Source of the DNA: Sipunculus nudus
Lineage: Eukaryota > Annelida > Sipuncula > Golfingiida > Sipunculidae
Direction: 5' to 3'
NCBI GenBank assembly: GCA_026874595.1
Contig: CM049319.1
Span: 60,332,917 to 60,396,916, forward strand
DNA length: 64,000 bases
Made by a program: the position numbers and the translations under genes. Positions within the stretch are counted from its first letter, which is position 1, and each line of letters opens with the position of its first letter. The notes under the pieces were generated by a model, which saw only the letters and a program-made list of their open reading frames with translations, made no database searches and had not been told where the DNA came from. Below are positions 1 through 12,186 of this stretch, one piece after another.

Positions 1-295
1 GTTCCCTTAGTTTAACTATCTGCCGAGAGATGGCAGCACTTTCGAGGTCATGGCAGGTCATTCCAGTTATCATGGCAGCCATGCGTGACATGATGTAGGT
101 ACGATATCGATTGTTTCAAGCATAGGGCTGTTCACATTATTATATTACATGTATCATATAATAATGTTTTCAGTTTAATACACATTAAATCAATCGAAAA
201 TGTTACATTATATTGTCACATGTTTATCATGCGCTAGCTCAATCAGTGTAGGTCAGTCAGTAACCGGTAAAGTCCCGAACTCGGCGGTAATCAAC
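1..295. other. no gene seen; left flank
   Basis: I see no coding exon, RNA gene or repeat boundary here. It is presumably intron or upstream sequence of the gene whose exons lie at 1547-1698 and 5696-5798. Confidence 0.4.
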
Positions 296-1143
296 TAGGG
301 TTGGGACGGTTACCGGTATACGGTATTATCACGATATCTGACAGCTACGGTTATCATACCGTCAACTTTCCTTTTATCGTGATACCACGATATCAATTTT
401 TGTTCACGATTTTGGTTCACAAGCAAGCCCTTGAAGTACAAAATAAATTTATTTCAAAGAATCACATTTATTTTTATAAACCACATGTATTTGAATACAC
501 GCGTGTGGGTGGAACCGTGTGCTTACAGACTTCGGGATTAGTCGGAAATGTCCGGAAGTAGCAGGATGAATCGGAGAGGACAAAAGCTTGAGAATTCCAG
601 GAGAAAATAACATTATAATGAAAAAGCAATAAATACACATATTTATGCTTTTATTGCATGGAACAAAAATGTCAACATAAAAGTGTCATCACTGAATCGA
701 ACATTCCATACGGGTTGCATATTTTGCCATATAAAATTGAGATGGTTTATTTAGCAGTGATTGGTATGACACGCTCTCCGAAAATTCGCCGGGATTCTTC
801 GGCTTTTATGTAGCTATAGGAAACTGATGGAAAGTTGTGTCAAGGGTGATTCGACGATGGGGGCAGGACTTCCCGCGCCTCAAGCTTGCACACCTGCAGG
901 ACCTTCATGCAACTTGCATCACTTAATGAGTCATTCTGTGGTACTGGCACAATTGGTATAAATGTTATTAATACTTAACTCCTTGTATAAAGTCAAGACT
1001 TTAAAGGTGGTTGCTATAAATACCATTATTGATGGGTTATGAATGCCATTATATATAATTAAAAATATCGCGATATCACAGTATATAGCGATAAAATTTG
1101 AATAATTATCATGATATCAAAAACCCATATGGTCCCAACACTA
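296..1143. mobile_element. non-autonomous hAT-type DNA transposon, 848 bp
   Basis: The element begins TAGGGTTGGGAC and ends GTCCCAACACTA, a 12-bp terminal inverted repeat with one mismatch. It is flanked on both sides by the same 8 bp, TAATCAAC (288-295 and 1144-1151). An exact 8-bp target duplication plus short termini is the hallmark of the hAT superfamily. Both subterminal regions are rich in TATCG/CGATA palindromic motifs, the usual transposase-binding style of hAT ends. No transposase frame is seen; the 86-codon frame inside it has no recognisable domain. It is a passive insertion, probably intronic. Confidence 0.85.
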
Positions 1144-1546
1144 TAATCAACATGATTCCCAGACAAATTTAATTTGAAATCTTTCATCCGAACGATCATT
1201 CATCCGAACAAAAAGCTTGTCCCCCGAGGCGTTCGGATATTCGACGTTCTACTGTATGCTATTTTTATCCAGATAACGAACCTGAACACTTGTGTCTGTC
1301 ATTGTCAAGAGATTGTGTTAGTTACTGCATTTATTTTAATTTTTCAATCCTTCTAATAAATTGACCAACTAAAGCTTGTCCAATAATTTTCAAATTTCCT
1401 CTTATTTTCAACTAATTTTGGTAGGTTGGAAAGGTCTTTTCCATTGCTCTAGTTTGCACAGAATTACGTGTGACAGTTTATAGAATAAAACTTCATTTCT
1501 CTTTGTTTCTTTCTTAAAGTGAGTGATAATTTGTTCCTACCTCCAG

Positions 1547-1698
1547 GACTGCCATCCCATGGACATGTGCGGCGAGACGTTCTCAGGTTCTTACCAGGCA
1601 TCACATGATTGTCATAACAACACCAGCGAAATGGACTCCAGGGTGTGTGCCATGGATGATGACTGTGACCCTGACCAATATCAATACACCCCTGACAG
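1547..1698 (+). CDS. penultimate coding exon, cysteine-rich protein, unrecognised
   Basis: The exon is bounded by a good acceptor (CTACCTCCAG before 1547) and a donor (ACAG/GTCAGA at 1699). Read in phase 0 it is open and encodes about 50 residues with six cysteines, an N-glycosylation sequon (NNTS) and an acidic run (MDDDCDPD). It ends with two bases of a split codon that join in frame to 5696-5798. The cysteine spacing suggests a secreted or extracellular domain. A second frame across the exon is also open, but its product is less protein-like and does not fit the next exon. I do not recognise the family. Upstream exons lie outside the window. Confidence 0.6.
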
Positions 1699-1830
1699 GT
1701 CAGAATGTGATATTTGTTATGTCTTGCAGTATAACTGGTATTATCATAAGTTTGACTATTGAAGAAATGTTATATTGATTATCAGTGGATATTATGTGAT
1801 TATTTGAAAAAAAGTTACTGCTGAGTTTTT
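1699..1830. other. start of intron between the two cysteine-rich exons
   Basis: The donor GTCAGA at 1699 opens an intron of about 4 kb that ends at 5695. This stretch holds nothing else; a hairpin-ended repeat begins at 1831. Confidence 0.5.
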
Positions 1831-4426
1831 AGCTCAGCTGATTATAAGTCATCTGAGCTATAGTCGTGGTCCATTGTCCTTCGTCCGTCCGTCCGTCCGT
1901 CGATGTGGCACGTTTTGAAACCGTAAGACCTAGGAATCCAAAATTCAGCATAATGTTAGATGTCCCCAAGATCTCCTACCAAGCCGAAAACTGGGTCTTT
2001 GCGACTTCATTCCTTTGAGAAATTAAGGAAAAACCTCAATTTTTTATTAAAAACCTATTTTCACACTTCAGGACTGCCTAATATCAAAACCACTCATCTG
2101 TTTTTCGTCATATTTCCTATAAATAATCCTCTATATAATTCCTATGTACATGCCGGAAATTAGGTCTGTATTATATAATTTAAAAAAGTTATGGGCCCAA
2201 ACATAATGCATTTTTTAAATAATCAGGAAAGAAATTTTATCACTTAACACAAAACTTGTTAAAGCTCAGCACTTTTTTTCCAGTAATATTTCTTTTATTA
2301 ATCAAAATTAAATTGCATACCCAAAATTAGATCAAAATCTTTTAAATTTTTTAAAATATTAGCAAAAATAAAAAATTGGTACCTTAAATTTTGCCCAACT
2401 TTGACCATGGCACGTTTTTTTGCTGTAACTGCTGTGGATTTAATTTTCACAGCATTTTTTGTTAGCATTTCAACTGTTAACATTAAAAATTTGAAACCAG
2501 TTGATCAAAAACTGTAGATTTTATTCAAGTTTTCAAGCACCATGTCACATATTGCTAGCGTTATGCAGTTTGCTAGAGCTCAGCTCCCGAGCTTCAGCTC
2601 TAAGTTCCTTAAATTTGGCATACAGTTAGATTTCTCCAAAATCCCCTACCATGCCAAGAATTTGGTCACTAGGACTTAATTCCTTCGAGATATCAATGAA
2701 AAACTTCATTTTTCCATTAAAAACCCATTGTTACACTTTAAGGCTGCCTAATATCAAAACTACTGATCTGACTTTGATCATATATAATATACATATTTTT
2801 CTATACATTCGCTATGCACATGCCAGTAATAATGTCAGTATTGTGTATTTTTTTTTAAGTTATGGGCCCAAACATAATGCACTTTGTAAAAAATCAAGAA
2901 ATATATTTACTCCCTTAACAAGGGCATTGCTGAAGCTAGAGATTTTTTTGTCAGGGATGTAACATTATTTAATCAAGATTCAATTGAATACCCAAAATTA
3001 GTTCTGAATTTTTCAAATTTTATAAGTTATTAGTATAAATATAAAATAAGTACCTTAAATTTTGCCCAACTGTGACCATGGCATTTTTGTTTCCCGTGAG
3101 CACTGTTGATATTATTTTCATATCATGCACACATAAGGATTTCATCTTTGTAGTTTAGAAAGCTGAAAGAAATTGGCCAAATATTGTAGCTTTTATTAAT
3201 GTTTTTTATGAGACCCTGGTAGACTTTGGCTCTCTCCAGCCCCTCTTGAGTCACCTGTATGTTGACCTTGTTGACCTTTCATCAAATTATGCACGCTTGA
3301 GGCGAGAATCCAGGCAGCTTATGGCCAGCCACAGTTGATCCAGGTGTCCAACCCAACTCATCTAGTAGTTTTAACCAACAACATAACAATAAACAATAAA
3401 TTAATAAATTTTTATTGGTTTTTAATAACAAATTAAAGAAAAATAGAAAAGGAATTTGTTAGTTTATAATAACAGGAAATTAACTTGCAGTAACTGATGA
3501 TATAAGAATCTTGTATCGATGGGTAGAATGTCACATATTCCAAATAACACCATGCAGTCACCTATGGCATTTTTCAGTTCATTTTTTATGATAAAGAAGT
3601 AAATCATATTATTCATTACTAATCATTAGGGATTATATGAAGGAAATTAATGATAGACAAAGATGCAGTTGATAATATTAATCTAGATTCCTACTGTGTC
3701 TAGTGTGTACATTGATGTGAAATTAGTCCAAAATGAATTTTTTACAGTTATTTTTTAATATAAATAAAAGCCATAAAACCAGGTACTTATGGTCATTATT
3801 TAAATGTGAGAATTTTGAATATTCTGGATTCTCAACATCATTGTTTGGTGAAAACTAAATAAATACCAGACATGGTGCAAATACTTTGTAATTGTATTTA
3901 AATACGAATATGATTATGTACTCCATTATAAAATTTCTTGCATAAAGAATGGGAATTCAGGTAAAAATGAAAGTATATGAATACCTGTGCAAATACTTTC
4001 AAAATGTATTCATGAATGCATTCATGAATATATTCTTTAATATATTTTAATAATCATATCAGTTATATTTCATTTTAAAAAATCAAAAGATTCTTTTATT
4101 ATTTTTAATAAAAATTATATTTGGGAAAATATTTGTAATTTTTTAAATAAATAGTTAAACTCTTATATTATATGTTCTGCTTATAAGTTATATGGCCAAG
4201 TCAAAATTTGTGTGACAGTAGTACTCCATTTGTTTATTAAATATATGAAATCAATCCTCTTCCCTGTCTCCAAAGGTACTATCAAAATCATACATAAGCT
4301 AAACAACAACAACTCATAATACAGCTTATATTTATTACCACACAAAACCAGCATGTGCCTCATTTCTAAATCATATTTTTTGATCATATATAACAGCTGA
4401 GCGTCGTGACCCATAGGTCCCTTGTT
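1831..4426 (+). mobile_element. hairpin-ended repeat, copy 1 (2.6 kb, full length)
   Basis: The left end is a stem-loop (1831-1859) with near-complementary 13-nt arms, AGCTCAGCTGATT and AGTCATCTGAGCT. A CGTC tetranucleotide run follows at 1881-1902. Two diverged core units of about 650 bp come next (about 1920-2600 and 2600-3200), each with a GGGCCCAAACATAATGC block. The right end at about 4394-4426 carries TCAGCTGAGC-like sequence (here CAGCTGAGCG), then GACCCATAGGTC, then CTTGTT. The two ends share about 10 bp in inverted orientation (GCTCAGCTGA). Copies at 13549-15654 and 34150-39685 align along this length. The plan resembles oyster pearl and insect DINE-1/HINE elements (non-autonomous Helentron relatives); that classification is inference. 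There is no coding capacity. Confidence 0.75.
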
Positions 4427-5360
4427 ATTTATTAAGTGTTAATATTTTATGTTTAGAGAGAATATTTTAGTGAATATTTAAATTGCATATTGTCTCTTCT
4501 ACAATCTGCAGTATTACTACCATCTGCCCCCTATATTTCTGAAAAAAAAGTTTGCTCTCTCTCTTATATTATACAACATATTTTTAACATCAAAGTTTGA
4601 AATTGTGAATTGAAAAGTGTCTATGAAATTTGAATTTTGAAATATAGTCTGATATACAGTACAGAACTGACAGAAAACTTGGACTCATCCAAGGTTTGAG
4701 GCAATCAGGCTTTACCCTGTACAACTTTGCCAGTTAAGGCTTGCTCACAAATCACTGACGTCACCTGGAAACGCTGTCTCAGTGTCTTCTGGATGTCACC
4801 CTGATGTGTCCCAGTGTTATCCCTGTTTTTAAAAATATTGAACATGTTAAAAAAATGTCCTGATGTTTCCCTAATCTTTATCTTCCACTGCCATCCGGTG
4901 TCATGGTGTTTCCATGATGTTAGTGATGTAGTCCACAACATCTGATGTCTGGTTTGAGTACTTGAGGTTTGAGTCAGAGTCTACCTTTGATTCTTAGTCA
5001 CTTGGAATCCAAGTCCAAGTCTGAATCCAATATAAATCTCCCATTTAAAAGACATTTTAAATAAAAATTGGAGATCATCATTTGTATTAAAGTTTCACAT
5101 GCTTTATAGCTGAAGGTTTAATTACATGTAGCCCCTGATGCTGAACTAAAGCTTGGTAAATGTAGACTTTGTTGGTAGTTTGCAGATGTAGAAAAGTCTT
5201 AATATTATGTGACAGTGCCTTTTCTTACTGGACTTGAGATGTACTAATATGATTTCTCAAGGCCTTACCTGTGAGCCCAAGTCCAAGCCCTGAACCTTTG
5301 AGTCGGGATATCACTGACAATACGGAAAAAGTGTGAGTCCTGTCCTAAATATAACAAGGT
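4427..5360. other. intron sequence with degenerate GAGTCCAAGTC-type repeats
   Basis: No exon is seen. Between about 4930 and 5330 the words AAGTCCAAG, GAGTC and TTGGAATCC recur in degenerate form, an old simple-repeat tract. A similar tract occurs at about 16640-16930. Confidence 0.35.
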
Positions 5361-5622
5361 TTAGGCCAAAAAAAAGGTATGGTTCTCAGGTACTGTCTGA
5401 CATTTAACCCCCTGCATCAAATATTTTCAATTTGATTTTCATCTTTCAGGAAGATAAAATAATATGATTTTGACAAGATTTTCTTTGTTATGTAGTGTTT
5501 TTACCTGTTTAGCAAAAACAAATCTGTTTTTACCATGCTTTTCCTTGATCATATAACATTTTCATCAAAACATACAAAAAAGGGTGAAACAGAAAGGACC
5601 ATAACTTTTTTTTTTGGCTTTA
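5361..5622. mobile_element. short element with imperfect terminal inverted repeats
   Basis: The left end AGGCCAAAAAAAAGGTATGG (from 5363) is the reverse complement, with small changes, of the right end CCATAACTTTTTTTTTTGGC. The interior (CCTGCATCAAATATTTTC, TGTAGTGTTTTTACCTGTTTAGC and so on) recurs at 21944-22206, so this is a dispersed family. The target duplication is unclear. Confidence 0.55.
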
Positions 5623-5695
5623 ATTGTATATTTACATGTATATCATCCAACTTTCATGTTTTTCTAAGTACAAATATCTGATTCTCTCTTGACAG

Positions 5696-5798
5696 GGGAG
5701 GGGAGACCTCACCGGCCTCTGGTCGAATCAGGTGCTATTGCAAACCATCGTGGGAAGGGATGATGGGAATGAGGCCTTACGTGTCAGACTACTACTGA
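5696..5798 (+). CDS. last coding exon of the cysteine-rich protein, with stop
   Basis: The acceptor TCTCTCTTGACAG precedes 5696. Its first base completes the codon split at 1698 (AG+G, Arg), and the frame stays open to TGA at 5796-5798. The tail includes RIRCYCKPSWEG and ends VSDYY. C-x-C-x2-x-W-x-G resembles the end of an EGF-like module, but the rest does not settle the family. Together the two exons give about 84 C-terminal residues with eight cysteines. A longer frame in the same segment (5732-5914) is rejected because it does not join the upstream exon. Function unknown; extracellular location inferred from the cysteines. Confidence 0.6.
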
Positions 5799-6319
5799 TT
5801 CATAAAAACGTCAAACCATCGCTGTTCATCCATAGTGCCCACAGTGCTACCCGTGTGTGCTGTTACAATGGTAAACATTTGAAGTGTACAAAAGTTTGTT
5901 TACTATTAACCTAGATAATATATTTGCAATTTTTGCATTATGTTATTGATATTTTTACACTATTTATAAAGAGTTCAGTGTTTTTAATACTGTGAGTGTA
6001 TGTAAAAATTGTGAGCCCTGAACTCGGTGTGTTAACTTGAAGAGAAGAAAGAATAGTTCCTTAGATAGATCATGACATATACTTTTGAGTGAAAAAAATT
6101 GTTTTGTAACATCTAATAACAAAGTATTATGCAATTTTCACATTATGAAAGAATCACGAGTCTCACAAGTCAGCTCTTTTTACAGATATTTGAGGAAGAT
6201 TTGTAGGATATGTGTATCTGTGTTAGAAATTCAGGGACATTTTCAAGTGAATCCACAATTTTTTCGAAGGTTTATTCTTCAAGAAAGAAACCAGAAAGAT
6301 GACATAGAAATATTGCCCT
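5799..6319 (+). other. probable 3' untranslated and downstream sequence
   Basis: This follows the stop at 5798. No further plus-strand splice pattern or repeat is seen. The polyadenylation site cannot be placed with confidence; AATAAA occurs at 8926-8931, far downstream. Confidence 0.3.
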
Positions 6320-7430
6320 CTGTTAAAAAGAACAAGGTATGGTGTATTAATCTTAGTAAGGAAGATCAAGGAAAGGTGTCAAGGAAATGTTGATCTTTGC
6401 TAGAAAGAGCAACTGGAATTGTCAAATGAATACTTATGTTTTGGGAGAAATACCCAGGAAAGTGGTCAAAGAAGCATTGATCTCTGGTGTGGAGATTGAT
6501 GGCAGGTTTAAGGTGCAAGGTATTGTTGAAAGGAAATATTTATTTTCAGATAATATTTAAAGGAAATCTTGATCTCTGGTATAGAGAGGTAGTAATGGTG
6601 TAAAAAGAATACTAGTCTTTGGTAGAAAGACCAAGGACAGGTGTCAAGAAAATGATCTTCAGTAGAAAGAGCAAGGTGTGGTGTCAAAGAAATACTGATC
6701 TTTGGTAGAAAGACCAAGGAAATTTATTAGGGTTTTTGGTAGAAAGATTAAGGAAATGTTGATCTCTGATCGAAAGCGCAAGGTATGGTGTCGAAGAAAT
6801 AATCTTTGGTAGAAATAATAAGGGCAGATGCCACAGAAATGTTAATCTTTGGTAGAAAGGTAGAAAAAGTAAGGTATGGTGTTAAGGAAATTCTGATCTT
6901 TGGAAGAAAGACCAAGGAAAATATTGATCTCTGATAGAAAGAGCAAGGTGTGGTTAGAAATACCAAGGGCACATGCCAAGGAAATGTTGATCTCTGAGTA
7001 GAAATAGGGAAAAAGCAAGGTATGGTGTAAAGGAAATACTGATCTTTGGAAGAAAGACCAAAGAAAATATTGATCTCTGCCAGAACGAGCATAGTACAGT
7101 AAGAAATACGAAAGGACACATGCCAAGGAAATGTTGATCTCCTAGTAAAAATAGTGACAAAAGCAAGGTATGGTGTAAAGTAAATACAGATTTTTGGAGA
7201 AAGACCAAGGAAATGTTGATGTCTGCTAGAAAGAGCAAGGAAGGGCAATCATAAGATGCTGTTCACAGTCAAAGGCAATTACAGCAAAAAAAAAAAATGT
7301 TAATCTTTTTCATTAATGTCAAGTGAAGGATGTGGGAAAGCTGATCTCTTACAGGGAAAGGATAGGTGTAAAGAAAATTTTGAACCCTGTCAGAAAGAGC
7401 AAGGAAAAATTTAAAATATGTCAGTCAGCC
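6320..7430. repeat. degenerate minisatellite with a 146-148 bp higher-order period
   Basis: The words TGATCTTTGGTAGAAAGACC, AAGGAAATGTTGATCTCTG and AGCAAGGTATGGTGT recur through the whole stretch as diverged tandem units. In the right part a longer period is visible: equivalent GATCTT/GATTTT words sit at 6895, 7041 and about 7189. The repeat lacks stops in some frames and so produces long minus-strand frames (up to 166 codons at 6748-7248). These are artefacts of the repeat, not genes. Confidence 0.8.
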
Positions 7431-10400
7431 AGTTTTAGAAAGGAAAATGAAATAACTGTTATATATAACTTCTATGTGAAACAGAGGAAGGCCATGTATA
7501 AAGGTTACATGTTTGTTTAAAGGGGCAAAGAAGTCTTGTTCAGTACGCAGGTGTAAGGCACTATTTATATAATGAGCTAATGTCCTATTCAAACCTATCT
7601 ATCTTCACTATGGACCTCTGGCCAAGACCTTCAGCACAAGTGTGTTTCCACTTTTGTGGATAAGGTTGATTATCTCAAATATGTTACTTGGTGTTAAGAA
7701 AATTTCTTGTTTGTTATGATTTATAAATTATCATTTTGAATTTTAGCTTGTCCATTTAGTGCACAAAATCTCAACTATTGCACACAGATTTGTGCTTTAT
7801 TTCTCTTTGCGTCTCTTGTAACATCTGACTGTCTTTTGATATTGACTTTTATTTAATACACTGCCAGCAATGTTGTGTTTCATTTGTTTCCACCCATTAA
7901 AACATCAGGCGTATGTATTGCTGTATTCTTATGCAAAAGCCATGTTATTATATGAAGAGAGCTTTAGTGCTTGATTAGCTATACAGTGATTTCCTATGTA
8001 CACTTGATCAAATAATCATTAAAATGATAAAAATAATTCAGGACATTTGAACAACTATAACAAATAGCAATTAATCAAATAATTAATTTAATGGTTTTTA
8101 ATGGTAAGTAGTCTAGGAACTGAAAGTATTTTTTGTTATGGAATATATTGAGTGGAATTTTTTTTTTTATCTTAAGTGGTCGTTGTTTTAAGTAGACCCA
8201 GCTGTAGTAAATAGAGAGCCTGGCTTCATCTATGCTGATTAGCACTTTTTGTGACCCCGTGTGTTGGTTGCCTCTCTCATTGTTTCAGCAAGCATTGTGT
8301 GTTATTCATCATCACTGCTAACCTCCTGGCCCATCCAGCTGAAAAAAAGTGAAATGAAAAAGATGCCCCGCAGGCAGAAACAATTGCCTGTTACCAGTGG
8401 TGGGGGCTGTTTCATTGTTTATAATTCTTATGAGTATAGCTTATGAGTTACTCAGTATGGACAACAGCATGGGGAACTTAAACATAAAAGACCAATGACT
8501 TAAAATCTGATTTCTCACATAATACTTTTATGTATCATATTATGTGACAAGTATCACAATACTGTGAGTTGTTTCATAACCGTCCTAGGCTTAATGAACA
8601 CTTAAGATCTACTCTGTAATATATCATGTGACATCAGAGAATGTAATTGTAGATGTGACCTCATTACCACAATGAACCCACATGACAAGTGGCTAAATTA
8701 TGATTTCAACTACTTGTTTTATGCCCCAAGTGTGTCTTGTCTAATGTCAAGTAGAGGGGACCCACTCCATTGTTTTTTAGCCTTAAGACATCTTTTTATA
8801 TATTTTAGTTTTATGAGCCATTAAGACATTGGCAGTCATTATAATATTGTTAGCAAACAGTATGTTTTTATGACCTTTTTTGTTTATTTTATACTCATGG
8901 CATCTTATCCATAATTAACTTGTATAATAAAGTGAATTCATATATTTTATATATTTTAACTATTCAAGCTGCTTTAACATTAACTTTATACATCAACCAT
9001 ATGCAATAACCAATGGATGGACTACCTGCATCTTGTCCTGTACTTAGGTAAAGAATATGTAATACCTAACAACATTTTTATTATAAATCTGAATCTTAAT
9101 TATTGGGCAAAGACCAAATTAAAACAGAAATCGCTACTGCCAAGATGATATGTACCTCACCAGAGAGCCTGAGCTTCTATTCTTTTTATATACACTATGG
9201 ATTATTATCTTAAACCTCACTTATTGTGAATTAACAGGTTTCTGTGGGTTGTAGGGGTGATGGTTATGGTGGGTATCATTTATCACAAATTTCATACCCT
9301 AAGAAACTTTTCTGGAAACACTACAGACTTAAAGATTAACTGGCTTGCCTTCATTCACATATCAAAACGCAGCTTTATATACAATATTTACATGATGACA
9401 GTTAAATGAATTTTAAAACAATATTAACATGATAAGGATGAAATATATTGAAATCACAAAAAAAAACATGATGTTATTTATGCTCCAACCAGCTGTTAAA
9501 AAAGTGTGGTTGGCTTTTTGTTTGCGAAGGTCGTGACATTTTACAAAAGGAAGATATCACAAAAATAAAATCATGAATAATCTGTTTTAAACTTTTCCGA
9601 TACACGTCCCCTATCCACCAGGCACTCTCCGCACATAGATTCTTGCCAGGACTCTTGTCTTCAGAGTACATTTGTGCGGAATCGTCATGCCCTTGTTAAG
9701 ACCTGACAGGTTTATTCTCCCAGTTTCTCAAAACAGCTCATTTGGATTTCTGTCTGCACTAAAACCAGATGTCGTATATAGAAATCATAGATATACAGGT
9801 CTAGTTAATATAATGGATACATTCTGTGTGGGCTACTCCTGTTGTAGATCATGAAAATAGAACCCTCATTAAACAGTTATAATGTGAAAATTACAAACAT
9901 TTTACCCTGTAAATATGAAGCAAACCGCAGTACAGGTATAGCCAAAAAAGGCTTAAAATAGATTTGTTTCAAATTTGTCACTAGGGGTCACTAGTTGAAC
10001 TACTGTCAGTGTCATGTCTCGATCTCAGTTTCATTTTGTGATCTCATTTCAGAAGCATATTTGTTTAAAAAAAGCTTCATTTCTGATATTGGTCAAAACT
10101 AGTGATTTAACAGAATTTCGAGCTGATTCTTTTTGTCATGTCATTTGAGTACATAAGAATTTTACATCAAGTTTTTTTGTTAAATTGATTGTATGGTCAG
10201 GAGTGGAATGGAAGTGACTTTTTGTCCAAAGCTTACGGATTTGTTTATCTTACTGATGGGGTTTTGAGTTGAGATGTTATCATTAAGGCCAAATTAAAAA
10301 TTATTATTTTGTTCTATACATACTGGTCCAAAAAAATGGAGCAAATGGGCAATTTTATATATTTTTTTTTTCTGTTAAATCAGCAGCCATCTTTTTTTCT

Positions 10401-11055
10401 GCCTCACAGTGGAATCCCACTTTGTAAGGCATGCTGCATACATTGATTTATGTGGCCCTGAAATTTTTTTTCAAAGACCGATTCATGGCCTGTAAGTGTT
10501 TGAATCTCTTTTATAATTGATGGTGCCACTAAATTGTTTTGTCACACAACTTCCCTTTGGGTTAATGGCCATGCTTTAGAAATGTCTGTTTTTGGCCTTG
10601 AAGTTTACAGAATAATGTCAAGTGTTTACTAAGGGGGCATTTTTCCATGGTTTTCCCGTAAATTATGAGAAATTTAACATTATTTGGGAAATCTTGCGAA
10701 ATGTCTGTCACGGCACCATTCATCAGAAACTACTCCAGTTTATCCAGGTGGTGAACTCTGCCCATGGAAAACTTCTCCGTGACAAACCTGGCCAAGTTGC
10801 TTGCACATGTATTTCTCAATGCTAGATGGGTAATATGCTAGTGAGGATAAAGGAAACCATTTGATGATATGTGAATGATAAGAAAGATCTGTATTATTAA
10901 TATTAAGACTTCTGGACATCTAGTTAACAGTGGTTTTATATGTACAGGGGCAGAAGTAATCTTGAAGTCTGTCCGTCAGTTTGAATAACTGGATTTACGT
11001 TTCATCATTTTGGATAGAACAGTGGCCCTCAGGCTGATTTGTCCTACCCCCAGTG
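7431..11055. other. 3.6 kb with no gene recognised
   Basis: The sequence is AT-rich, with only short frames and no convincing splice-flanked exon. A possible polyadenylation hexamer AATAAA on the + strand is at 8926-8931, which could serve the gene ending at 5798, but the distance makes this weak. Confidence 0.4.
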
Positions 11056-11480
11056 CAGGGCTCGACATTAACTTTTGACAGTACTTGCCAGGTAGGGCAA
11101 GTGACAAGTAGCATTTACTTGCTAAACATGGATTTTTACATGTCCCTTAAAAAATCAGTCATTACAAAAAATGTCATCCACATGACTATTTTGCAACAAT
11201 ATACTTATTTAAATGTTTGTTAATAATGTTTCTCTCTTGGATTTTTACAGACCAGAACATGCAGGTAATTAAAGCTAGAAGTATTACAATATGATTTCAC
11301 TTGTGATGAAAAAGAAAGTGGCTAATTTAAGATCAGTCAAGATTCAGACCCTTGTGTAAAGGTTAATGCTCCCACTTGCCCAGTTGGTTAACTAGGAATC
11401 CTCTTTTGAGAGCCATAAAACCATTTTCCAGAACTTTTACTTGCCCCAGGCAAGTGGTTAATTGTTAATGTTGAGCCCTG
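11056..11480. mobile_element. 425-bp inverted-repeat element, hAT-like ends
   Basis: The termini are CAGGGCTCGACATTAAC and GTTAATGTTGAGCCCTG, a 17-bp inverted repeat with one mismatch. CAGTG flanks both sides (11051-11055, 11481-11485). CAGGGCTCGACATTAAC-type ends are familiar from non-autonomous hAT elements, but hAT makes 8-bp duplications and only 5 bp match here. Inside, GCAAGTGACAAGTAGC and GCCCCAGGCAAGTGG continue the inversion beyond the ends. Confidence 0.7.
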
Positions 11481-12186
11481 CAGTGGCCCCAACTTTACAG
11501 ACAGGCCATTATGCATGTTGTTAATAGTTATATAGTGCTGGATCTGGTAACGATATAATTTCATGAAAAACTTATAAAAGTTGAAAACAAATGTTAATAT
11601 GCAACTCTGTACATTGGATGAACCAGCTGATTTATGTGCTTAATATAATGTGAAATGTACTTTTGATGTGCTAGATTGTTGCCTTGTGTTCAGTATGAAT
11701 AATTGTAATTATTGATTTGTACAGAGAATGTAATTAGACAGGATTGCTGTCTGTTAATATTTCTCCTCAAGGTTGTGTGCTGGAACAAATACTGTTAAAA
11801 ATTTTGTAAGATAAATGTTTTTATATAATAAGATAAAAGTTTACAGAATATACAGTTGAATATAGTTTATCTACATGGTTCTTATTAGTATTTATACAGG
11901 GAGTTTTTAATGAAAAATATGAATAACCGTCACTTGTATTTTTGTTTGATAGGTAGTTTATATAACATATGAAGTACCCGTGTTCTTAGCTTTACTGCGT
12001 GTTCACTTTAGCAAGTCACAGTTGTATGGGTGTGTATGAATTATACTGATGTATTTTTATGAAGAATAATTAAAAAAAAATAACTCATCTCGCTTGTCTT
12101 ATGCTTTGCTACATTTGCTGCTGGTTACAAAAAGAATTTAAGCGTAAAGTGATGGAAGACTTAGAGTCCTGACTCGAGTCCTCTTT

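Noticed and set aside
301-561. 86-codon plus-strand frame
   Set aside because: It lies wholly inside the non-autonomous hAT element and resembles no transposase.
2651-2962. 103-codon frame, with similar frames at 15147-15344, 33148-33330, 38659-38877 and 39357-39560
   Set aside because: All are the same core unit of the hairpin-ended repeats in different copies; decay is not codon-patterned.
5732-5914. Alternative frame through the last exon of the cysteine-rich gene
   Set aside because: It does not join the preceding exon in phase; the frame ending at 5798 does and keeps the cysteine pattern.
6748-7248. 166-codon minus-strand frame and two overlapping ~94-codon frames
   Set aside because: They arise from the minisatellite lacking stops in several frames; the translations are the same short phrase repeated.
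8289-8446. Candidate extra exon after a good acceptor (CTCTCATTGTTTCAG)
   Set aside because: It could only join the rejected alternative frame at 5732-5871. The frame supported by the upstream exon already stops at 5798.
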